A stretch of DNA of 19,291 nt from the NCBI GenBank assembly GCA_030607655.1, contig JAUWJN010000007.1, positions 1-19,291 on the forward strand. The letters are read 5' to 3'. Below, piece by piece: positions 13,517 to 19,291 of this stretch. The notes below the pieces were generated by a model. It saw only the letters and a list, made by a program, of their open reading frames with translations. It had not been told where the DNA came from and made no database searches. Made by a program: the position numbers and the translations under genes. Origin of the DNA: a bacterium. Its GTDB lineage: Bacteria > Armatimonadota > Zipacnadia > Zipacnadales > Zipacnadaceae. Every line of letters begins with the position of its first letter. Positions within the stretch are counted from its first letter, which is position 1.

Positions 13517-14542
13517 ATGAGTCGAGTGATGGTAGCAATGAGCGGGGGAGTGGATTCCAGTGTGGCGGCGGCACTACTGCTACGGGAAGGCCACGAGGTA
13601 GTTGGGGCCACGCTCAAATTGCTCCCCGATGATTTGCCGGCCCAGCAGGCGCAACGGGTCTGTGAAATACTGGGTATCCGCCATTATACCTTCGACCTGA
13701 CAGTAGAGTTCGAAAAGCAGGTCATTGAGTACTTCTGTGCTGAGTACGAAGCCGGACGCACCCCCAATCCTTGCCTGCGCTGCAACCGGTTCATTAAGTG
13801 GGCAGTGCTGCTACGCACCCGCGAAGCGGATTGCGATCACTTGGCGACCGGCCACTACACAATTGTCGAGCAGCGCGACCAGCGCTATGTGCTGCGGCGC
13901 GGACGAGATAGAGCCAAGGACCAATCGTATATGCTGTATGGCCTCAGCCAAGAGCAATTAGCTCGTACCGTCCTGCCGCTGGGTGAATATACCAAGCAGC
14001 AGGTGCGCGAAATTGCCGAACAACTAGCTTTGTCAGTGACTAATACTGCTGAGAGCCAGGATATTTGCTTTATCCCAGACGGCGACTACCGCCAGTTTCT
14101 GCAAGGCCGCGTTGAGTTCGAGTCAGGATCTATAAAGGACACTGCGGGCCAAGTTCTGGGTGCTCATGAGGGCCTGCCTGGCTATACCATCGGCCAGCGC
14201 CACGGCCTGGGAGTGGGCGGGGGCCCACCGTTATACGTACTATCCAAAGACACCGAAGAAAATACACTGATTGTCGGCCCACGCGAGAAACTAAATCGGC
14301 GTCAATGTGAGCTTGAAGAAGTTAACTGGGTTGCGATTGCTGCCCCGGAGGTCGGCGAAACTGTGGCGGCCCAGATCGAACTGCGCTACCGGGCCCGACC
14401 GGTGGCGGGAACCGTTACCATTACCGGGCCGGACACCGCCCAGCTATCGTTAACTGCTCACAACCAAGCGGTGTCGCCTGGCCAGGCTGCCGTCTTCTAC
14501 CGCGGTGACTTATTATTGGGCGGCGGCATTATCAGCAGTTAG
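13517..14542 (+). CDS. mnmA: tRNA-specific 2-thiouridylase MnmA
   Basis: A 341-residue enzyme that thiolates U34 of Glu, Gln and Lys tRNAs, using ATP to activate the uridine and persulfide sulfur from IscS-type carriers. The PP-loop SGGVDSS is at residues 9-15. The catalytic nucleophile lies in NPCLRCN (C89; C86 is an extra Cys) and the persulfide-carrying partner is in SQDICFI (C184). The central GLPGYTIGQRHGLGVGGG block and the C-terminal beta-barrel (residues about 270-341) are complete. GAGG at 13505-13508 is eight bases upstream of the ATG. It opens the rightward run of genes, 81 bases before the isomerase-like gene. Confidence 0.95.
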   Translation: MSRVMVAMSGGVDSSVAAALLLREGHEVVGATLKLLPDDLPAQQAQRVCEILGIRHYTFDLTVEFEKQVIEYFCAEYEAGRTPNPCLRCNRFIKWAVLLRTREADCDHLATGHYTIVEQRDQRYVLRRGRDRAKDQSYMLYGLSQEQLARTVLPLGEYTKQQVREIAEQLALSVTNTAESQDICFIPDGDYRQFLQGRVEFESGSIKDTAGQVLGAHEGLPGYTIGQRHGLGVGGGPPLYVLSKDTEENTLIVGPREKLNRRQCELEEVNWVAIAAPEVGETVAAQIELRYRARPVAGTVTITGPDTAQLSLTAHNQAVSPGQAAVFYRGDLLLGGGIISS

Positions 14543-14623
14543 GCCATCAGTCACCGAAGGATATTGGTGTGGCTTGTAGAATAACCAATGATGGGACACT
14601 AAAGAATAAGGAGGTCGTTAACC

Positions 14624-15658
14624 ATGCCAGGCAAATTCCGATTTTCGTTCGGGCCGTGGAACATCCATGAAGGGGCGGATCCGTTTGGGCCGCCGGTGCG
14701 AGAAACACTAACTTTTGCCGAAAAGCTGGGTATGTACAAAGAACTAGGGTTTGACGCGGTGCAGTTCCATGACGATGATGCAGTGCCCGAGATGAACGAG
14801 CTGACTCCGCAGCAAATAACACAGCGGGCGGAGGCTGTACGCCAACAGTTGGACGAGCACGGCCTGGTAGCCGAATTCGTAGCTCCTCGCTTGTGGGAGG
14901 ACCCGCGCACGATAGACGGGGCTTATACCTCTAATGATGCGGCCTGCCGGGAGTATGCTCGCGAGCGCAGTCGCCGCGCTATTGATATTGCGAGCGGGCT
15001 GGGTACGGACCTAATCGTCCTGTGGCTGGCCCGGGAAGGCACTTACCTGCGCGAGGCCAAGGACAGCAAGCAGTCTACTGACCTGCTCCTCTCCGCCTTG
15101 AACGATATGCTGGAATACGACTCCCAAATTCGTCTGGCCATTGAGCCGAAGCCCAATGAGCCGATGGATCAAGCTTACATTCCCACCGCTGGCCATGCCA
15201 TCGCCCTGGGATCAATGAGCATTGCTCCTGAGCGGGTGGGCGTGAACATTGAGAGTGCTCACGCCATCCTGGCGGGAGCGGATCCTTCGGATGAGATGGG
15301 ATTTGCCCTGGCTTGCGGTAAGCTATGGACCGTGCACCTGAATGACCAGAACGGTCTCAAGTTTGATGAGGATAAGTCGTTTGGGGCGGTGGACCTGCGC
15401 CGCGCCTTCAACCAGGTACGGATTCTGGACAAATATGACTACGGGAATAATGGGGAGATAGTTGGCCTGGACGTGAAGGCGCTCCGTACGCAGAAGGATG
15501 AAGTGGCCACCAAGCACCTGAGCAATAGCCGGACGATGTTCCTGCGACTGCTGGAGATAAGTCGGAGCCTGGATGATGACAAGATTGAGGCGATGATTGC
15601 CGACCGAGACTACGAGGAACTGGACCTCTACATTATGGAGAGCTTGCTGGGCGGCTAA
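14624..15658 (+). CDS. Xylose-isomerase-like TIM-barrel sugar isomerase
   Basis: A 344-residue protein close to class I (actinobacterial) xylose isomerases. Retained: the FHDDD catalytic segment (H49, D50-D52), the active-site W134, EPKPNEP (E174, K176), VNIESAH (E210, H213), FDEDKSFG (D248, D250) and GLDVK (D283). Where Streptomyces xylose isomerase has Asp in HIDLNGQNG (D245 from memory, a metal-1 ligand) this protein has His (VHLNDQNG, H238). The aromatic residues around residue 90 also differ. It may therefore act on another aldose or ketose, or be an epimerase. AAGGAGG at 14608-14614, nine bases before ATG, is an excellent ribosome binding site. It is followed by a MITE copy and the HAD-DHS-kinase genes. 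Confidence 0.8.
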   Translation: MPGKFRFSFGPWNIHEGADPFGPPVRETLTFAEKLGMYKELGFDAVQFHDDDAVPEMNELTPQQITQRAEAVRQQLDEHGLVAEFVAPRLWEDPRTIDGAYTSNDAACREYARERSRRAIDIASGLGTDLIVLWLAREGTYLREAKDSKQSTDLLLSALNDMLEYDSQIRLAIEPKPNEPMDQAYIPTAGHAIALGSMSIAPERVGVNIESAHAILAGADPSDEMGFALACGKLWTVHLNDQNGLKFDEDKSFGAVDLRRAFNQVRILDKYDYGNNGEIVGLDVKALRTQKDEVATKHLSNSRTMFLRLLEISRSLDDDKIEAMIADRDYEELDLYIMESLLGG

Positions 15659-15679
15659 GCGGGCACAGACAGTCTTTAT

Positions 15680-15836
15680 GAGACTGTTGCCAAAGGCAAC
15701 TAAGGGCCGCTGGCGAGAATAAACTGTGTAGGTTCGGCTGGACAAAGATAGACACCTATCGCGACAAGACCCGCCTTCGCCGCTAAGGCGGCTACGGCGG
15801 ACAAGATGTCGCTCCTACGGGTTTTGCAACAGTCTC
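15680..15836 (+). mobile_element. MITE-like element, copy 3 (with internal 37-bp insertion)
   Basis: A 157-bp non-coding element with perfect terminal inverted repeats GAGACTGTTGC (15680-15690) and GCAACAGTCTC (15826-15836), flanked by TTTAT on both sides (15675-15679 and 15837-15841). It is nearly identical to the inverted copy at 10804-10924 except for an extra segment at 15769-15805. It separates the isomerase-like gene from the HAD gene, ending 31 bases before the HAD ribosome binding site, and could affect read-through between them. Confidence 0.8.
15769..15805. repeat. 37-bp palindromic insertion inside MITE copy 3
   Basis: This segment, rich in GGCGG/CCGCC inverted motifs, is absent from copy 2 at the same place. 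GACAAG precedes it (15763-15768) and also forms its end (15800-15805), suggesting insertion with a short duplication. Its reverse complement begins CTTGTCCGCCGTAG and matches the short palindrome at 7131-7161, so it is a second, smaller mobile repeat. Confidence 0.55.
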
Positions 15837-15880
15837 TTTATAGGTAATACGGTTACTAGCCGGTCTCAGGAGAAAACGAA

Positions 15881-16720
15881 ATGGTAAGCAACGCTCTGCC
15901 TGACACGAGCATTGAGATTCTTAATCCGGACTTGCCCCGCGGGACGATCCGGTCAGCCCTGTTTGATTTTGATGGCACCATCTCCTTGATTCGCGAGGGC
16001 TGGCAGGATGTTATGATACCGATGATGGTGGACATCCTCAATGGGTATCGGCAGCCGGATGAAACTGAAGAGGATATTCACACGCTGGTCAAGGATTTTG
16101 TCACGCAACTGACCGGCAAGCAGACCATCTATCAGATGATCCGCCTCGGTGAGGAGATTGAGAAGCGGGGCGGCTCGCCCCAGGAGCCGCTGGATTATAA
16201 GTACCAATACCTGGATCTGCTCTGGGAGCGGATTAAGGACCGGGTCGCTGGCCTGAAAAGCGGACAGTTGACTGCCGAGGAGATGTTGGTGCCTGGCGCT
16301 ATACGAATTCTGGAGAACTTTCAGCAGCGCGGCGTTGAAATGTACTTAGCCAGCGGCACCGACCGCCCTTATGTATTGGATGAGGCGGGGGCCGTGGGAA
16401 TGAACAAGTACTTTGGTGACCGCATCTTCGGGGCTATTGACGACTATGAGAACTACTCCAAGGCGATGGTGATTCAGGATATAATCAACACTCACGACCT
16501 GCATGGTGCGGAATTGGTGGGCTTCGGTGATGGCTATGTGGAAATAGAAAACACCAAGCAAGTAGGGGGAATCGCCATCGGCGTGGCCACTAATGAGCGG
16601 GAAAGAAAGGGCATTGATCAGTGGAAGCGCCAGCGATTAGTTGGCGCTGGCGCCGACATTATCATCCCCGAATTCCGTGACCAACAGGCCCTGGTCGCCT
16701 ATCTATGGGGAGAGATTTGA
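15881..16720 (+). CDS. HAD-superfamily phosphatase
   Basis: A 279-residue HAD hydrolase. Motif I is LFDFDGTIS (nucleophile D29, acid/base D31), motif II ASGT (S158/T160), motif III the SK pair (K194), and motif IV GFGDGYVEIENTK (D217 and E221/E223). Residues about 40-135 between motifs I and II form a helical C1 cap, as in phosphoglycolate phosphatase or beta-phosphoglucomutase relatives. It is predicted to remove phosphate from a small sugar phosphate or related metabolite. AGGAG at 15868-15872 lies eight bases before the ATG. Its TGA is two bases from the next ATG, so it is co-translated with the DHS-like gene; the pair and the kinase suggest one pathway. Confidence 0.83.
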   Translation: MVSNALPDTSIEILNPDLPRGTIRSALFDFDGTISLIREGWQDVMIPMMVDILNGYRQPDETEEDIHTLVKDFVTQLTGKQTIYQMIRLGEEIEKRGGSPQEPLDYKYQYLDLLWERIKDRVAGLKSGQLTAEEMLVPGAIRILENFQQRGVEMYLASGTDRPYVLDEAGAVGMNKYFGDRIFGAIDDYENYSKAMVIQDIINTHDLHGAELVGFGDGYVEIENTKQVGGIAIGVATNERERKGIDQWKRQRLVGAGADIIIPEFRDQQALVAYLWGEI

Positions 16721-16722
16721 GT

Positions 16723-17691
16723 ATGCCTTATCCTATCTTTGATCGCAGTAAACTCACACTGCTTCCCCTTTCTGAACGTCAGCACGACATGTCCCTGGCA
16801 GAGGTCTATCAGCTTGATGACTCCTTTGATCCGCTTGTCAGTGAGGATTTGACTGCTGTGGCTGACCGGGTAGTGGCCGCCCACCAGCAGGGCAAGCCGG
16901 TCATTCTGATGATGGGGGCTCATGTAGTCAAGGTGGGCCTGTCGCGGTTTGTGATTGACTTGCTGCGCCGAGGGATTATCACCCATATCGGGGCGAATGG
17001 TGCCGTGGCCATCCACGACACTGAGCTTGCCCTGATTGGTGCTACTACTGAAAGCGTGGCTCGCTATATAAGCGAAGGCCAGTTCGGGTTGTGGCAAGAG
17101 ACAGGGGTCCTTAATGATTTTGCTCAGCAGGCCGCCACCGAGAACATCGGGTTTGGGGAGGCTGCGGGGCGGGAAATTCTACAAGGTAATTTCCCTCACA
17201 AAGACGTCAGCATTCTAGCCGCTGCCTATGAGATGCAGGTGCCGGTAACGCTGCATGTAGGTATTGGCTCTGACATTGTCCACGAGCATCCCAACTGTGA
17301 CGGCGCGGCCATTGGCGCTGCTTCATATCGCGACTTCCTCACGCTGGCGCACACTGTCTCGAAACTGGAAGGCGGGGTTATGCTGAATATTGGCACGGCG
17401 GTTATGGGCCCGGAGACCTATCTTAAGGCTCTGGCTATGGCCCGCAACGTAGCTCGCCAGGAAGGGCGAGAGATTTGCCATTTCACTACGGCGGTCTTTG
17501 ACCTAATCCCGTTACCCGACAATTATCATCAGGAGGCACCCAAGAGCGATCCCTTCTATTACTTTCGCCCGTGGAAGACAATTCTGGTGCGCACCGTGGC
17601 CGATGGGGGAGAGAGTTTCTACATCAACGCCGACCACCGAATTAGCTTCAGGACTCTGCATCGCTTGATACTAACCCAACTCGCTGGATAG
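16723..17691 (+). CDS. Deoxyhypusine-synthase-like protein of unknown function
   Basis: About 322 residues from ATG 16723, which has GGGGAGAG at 16707-16714 eight bases upstream; an earlier ATG at 16705 lies inside the HAD gene without such a site. The sequence resembles the Rossmann-like NAD-binding fold of deoxyhypusine synthases: VILMMGAHVVKVGLSRFVID (60-79), GANGAVAIHDTELALIG (90-106), VPVTLHVGIGSDIVHEHP (173-190) and GGVMLNIGTAVMGPE (217-231). The EAxSWGK segment with the lysine that takes the aminobutyl group in true DHS is not recognisable, so hypusine formation is unlikely. Bacterial members of this group lack a defined activity. Its position between a HAD phosphatase and a sugar kinase points to small-molecule metabolism. 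Confidence 0.65.
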   Translation: MPYPIFDRSKLTLLPLSERQHDMSLAEVYQLDDSFDPLVSEDLTAVADRVVAAHQQGKPVILMMGAHVVKVGLSRFVIDLLRRGIITHIGANGAVAIHDTELALIGATTESVARYISEGQFGLWQETGVLNDFAQQAATENIGFGEAAGREILQGNFPHKDVSILAAAYEMQVPVTLHVGIGSDIVHEHPNCDGAAIGAASYRDFLTLAHTVSKLEGGVMLNIGTAVMGPETYLKALAMARNVARQEGREICHFTTAVFDLIPLPDNYHQEAPKSDPFYYFRPWKTILVRTVADGGESFYINADHRISFRTLHRLILTQLAG

Positions 17692-17718
17692 AAACTCAGC
17701 GGGAATATACTAGGCACT

Positions 17719-18750
17719 ATGAAGGAGACAAGATTGCGAGAAATTCTGGACCGACTCCCCGCGATTTCCGTGGCCGTAGTCGGCGACTATTTCCTGGACA
17801 AGTACTTGATTGTTGACCCGACTCTGACCGAGATTTCCCGGGAGACGGGTAAGGAAGTCTACCAGGTAGTGGCCATACGTCCCAGCCCGGGAGCGGCCGG
17901 CAACGTCTGTGGCAACTTACTGACCTTGGGGGTGGGCACTGTTTATGCCGTCGGTCTGCTGGGTGATGATGGGCAAGGCTATGAACTGACCCAAGCCTTA
18001 ACACAGCGGGGTGTGACGCTGGATTATTTGGTGAGAAGCGCAGATGTTTTCACGCCCACTTACACCAAGCCGATGGAGCGAGCCGCCGACGGAACCGAAG
18101 AGGAAATGAACCGCTTTGATATTAAGAATCTCCAGCCACTGAGCCCTAAGATTCAGGCGGCGTTGCTTGAGCAGTTAAGGGAGATCGTTCCTGATGTTGA
18201 CGGCGTGATAGTCGCCGACCAGCAAGAAGAGCGGAATTGTGGCGTCATCACTGACCAAGTGAGACTGGCACTGGTGGAGTTAGCCGAAACTTACCCGGAC
18301 AAGGTCTTCCTCGTTGACTCGCGCGCCCGCATCGGCGAATTTAGAAGCCTGATAATCAAGCCTAACCAATATGAGGCAGTACTCGCCATAGAGGGCCAAC
18401 CACGGGCGACAGTGCCGCGAGCCCGGGCTGAAGAATGTGCCCGACAACTGGCCGACCGCACCGGTCAGCCCGTCTTCGTTACTCTGGGTGAGGAGGGTAT
18501 CTCGGCGTGTACCGCTGAGGGCTGTACTCACGTACCCGCTATTCCCGTCCGCGGCGAGATAGACATCGTGGGCGCCGGCGATACCACCGTAGTAGGAATT
18601 GTGTGTGCCCTATGTGCCGGCGCCAGCCTGCCCGAGGCCGCCTTACTGGGTAACCTGGTCGCCTCCATCACCATTCAGCAGCTCGGCACTACCGGCACCG
18701 GCACCTCCCAGCAGGTCCTGGCCCAGTTCCAGCAGCATTTCGCCTCGTAG
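17719..18750 (+). CDS. PfkB-family kinase related to the HldE/RfaE heptose kinase domain
   Basis: A 343-residue kinase whose start (VAVVGDYFLDKYLIVDP) and SPGAAGNVCGNLLTLGVGTVYAVGLLGDD segment resemble the kinase domain of HldE (heptose 7-phosphate kinase). LVDSR...IIKPNQYE and IDIVGAGDTTVVGI (GAGD 285-288, D288 the catalytic base) follow; the usual TGAGD is VGAGD here. It has no nucleotidyltransferase domain, unlike bifunctional HldE. The start is ambiguous: ATG 17719 has only AGG five bases upstream, while AAGGAG at 17722-17727 would fit TTG 17734 in the same frame, five residues later. It ends the HAD-DHS-kinase run, 27 bases after the DHS-like stop. Confidence 0.83.
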   Translation: MKETRLREILDRLPAISVAVVGDYFLDKYLIVDPTLTEISRETGKEVYQVVAIRPSPGAAGNVCGNLLTLGVGTVYAVGLLGDDGQGYELTQALTQRGVTLDYLVRSADVFTPTYTKPMERAADGTEEEMNRFDIKNLQPLSPKIQAALLEQLREIVPDVDGVIVADQQEERNCGVITDQVRLALVELAETYPDKVFLVDSRARIGEFRSLIIKPNQYEAVLAIEGQPRATVPRARAEECARQLADRTGQPVFVTLGEEGISACTAEGCTHVPAIPVRGEIDIVGAGDTTVVGIVCALCAGASLPEAALLGNLVASITIQQLGTTGTGTSQQVLAQFQQHFAS

Positions 18751-18775
18751 TCGTAGCGTCACACTCATTGAGCTG

Positions 18776-19291
18776 ATGAGCAGTATCCGCCTCAATAAGT
18801 ACTTAGCCCAGGCCGGAATATGCTCCCGGCGTAAGGCCGACGAGCATATTGGCGCCGGTGATGTTTATGTCAACGGCGCGCCGGCTTCGTTAGGGATGAG
18901 GGTTGACCCCGAAAATGACTGCGTTGTTTTCCAAGGTCAAGTTATTACTCCCCAGCCACAAAGACTAGTTTACTACGCCCTTTATAAACCCCTGGGAGTG
19001 ATATCCACAGCACGAGACGAGAAAGGCAGGACCACGGTTGTGGACCTGGCCCCTCCTCAGCCCCGAGTTTATCCGGTGGGCAGACTGGACAAAGACTCTG
19101 AGGGCCTGATAATTCTTACTAATGATGGCACTCTGGCCTACGAACTCACTCACCCGAAGTTTGAACATCCCAAAGAATATGAAGTCCTGGTTCAGCCCCG
19201 AGACGAAAGCCTGACGCCTAAGAAGGTTAAAGAGCTATTTGAGAAGGGCATAGTGATTGAGGGTAAGCAGTTCAAAGCTGACGTCGTTCAC
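18776..19291 (+). CDS. rRNA large/small subunit pseudouridine synthase, RluB/RsuA family (5' part)
   Basis: The frame opens at ATG 18776 and runs off the window end, so 172 residues are visible and the C-terminus is missing. Residues 2-60 are an S4 RNA-binding domain (IRLNKYLAQAGICSRRKADE, then GDVYVNG). The catalytic domain follows with YALYKPLGVISTARDEKGR and VYPVGRLDKDSEGL, whose Asp after RL is the uridine nucleophile in this family. These enzymes make one pseudouridine in 23S (RluB, RluE) or 16S (RsuA) rRNA; RluB-like is the best match. No strong ribosome binding site precedes the ATG. It follows the PfkB kinase after 25 bases. Confidence 0.9.
   Translation, partial: MSSIRLNKYLAQAGICSRRKADEHIGAGDVYVNGAPASLGMRVDPENDCVVFQGQVITPQPQRLVYYALYKPLGVISTARDEKGRTTVVDLAPPQPRVYPVGRLDKDSEGLIILTNDGTLAYELTHPKFEHPKEYEVLVQPRDESLTPKKVKELFEKGIVIEGKQFKADVVH

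Noticed and set aside
1..19291. tRNA or rRNA genes, CRISPR arrays, prophage genes or a transposase gene
   Set aside because: No cloverleaf-like sequence, regularly spaced repeat array, phage structural gene or transposase frame was recognised in reading both strands.

Overview
The window is a stretch of bacterial chromosome (GC roughly mid-50s, compact, table-11 genes with ATG, GTG and TTG starts). The gene set suggests a diderm-like, poorly characterised lineage: a glycosyltransferase family 9 (heptosyltransferase-like) enzyme, an AMIN-domain cell-wall amidase, a FemAB-type transferase, RNase PH next to RdgB, MnmA and S20. No gene here fixes the phylum, so I leave it open.

Layout. 1-387 is the 3' end of a class I fumarase beta subunit. 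429-3077 is a type II restriction-modification system: an SPPY methyltransferase (+) converges on a leftward controller-restriction operon. The endonuclease reproduces the spacing of the catalytic D, E, K and H residues of the AvaI/BsoBI family (CYCGRG cutters), and a C-box lies upstream of the controller gene. 3130-3497 is rpsT with its promoter and a leader of mutually exclusive hairpins. 3508-4035 is a stand-alone PqqD-like protein. 4060-4331 is a patch of repeats.

4332-13359 is a long leftward block, in transcription order: PfkB kinase, AMIN-amidase, rph, rdgB, GT9, FemAB, tldD, a two-helix membrane protein, a tiny one-helix protein and a membrane-anchored metallophosphoesterase. Several junctions overlap by 1-8 bases. 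From 13476 transcription runs rightward: mnmA, a xylose-isomerase-like TIM barrel, a HAD hydrolase, a deoxyhypusine-synthase-like protein, a second PfkB kinase (HldE-like) and a 23S rRNA pseudouridine synthase cut by the window end. Isomerase, phosphatase, DHS-like protein and kinase look like an uncharacterised sugar-phosphate cassette, which is the best candidate here for an undescribed pathway.

Three copies of a 119-157 bp MITE-like element with GAGACTGTTGC terminal inverted repeats sit at 4060, 10804 and 15680, each flanked by a short direct repeat. The middle copy lies exactly at the amidase-rph junction. Its 10-bp target duplication re-creates the rph ribosome binding site, and the element supplies the amidase with a new 13-residue tail and stop. 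The amidase also lacks the first zinc-binding histidine of its family (DPGPGG instead of DPGHGG).
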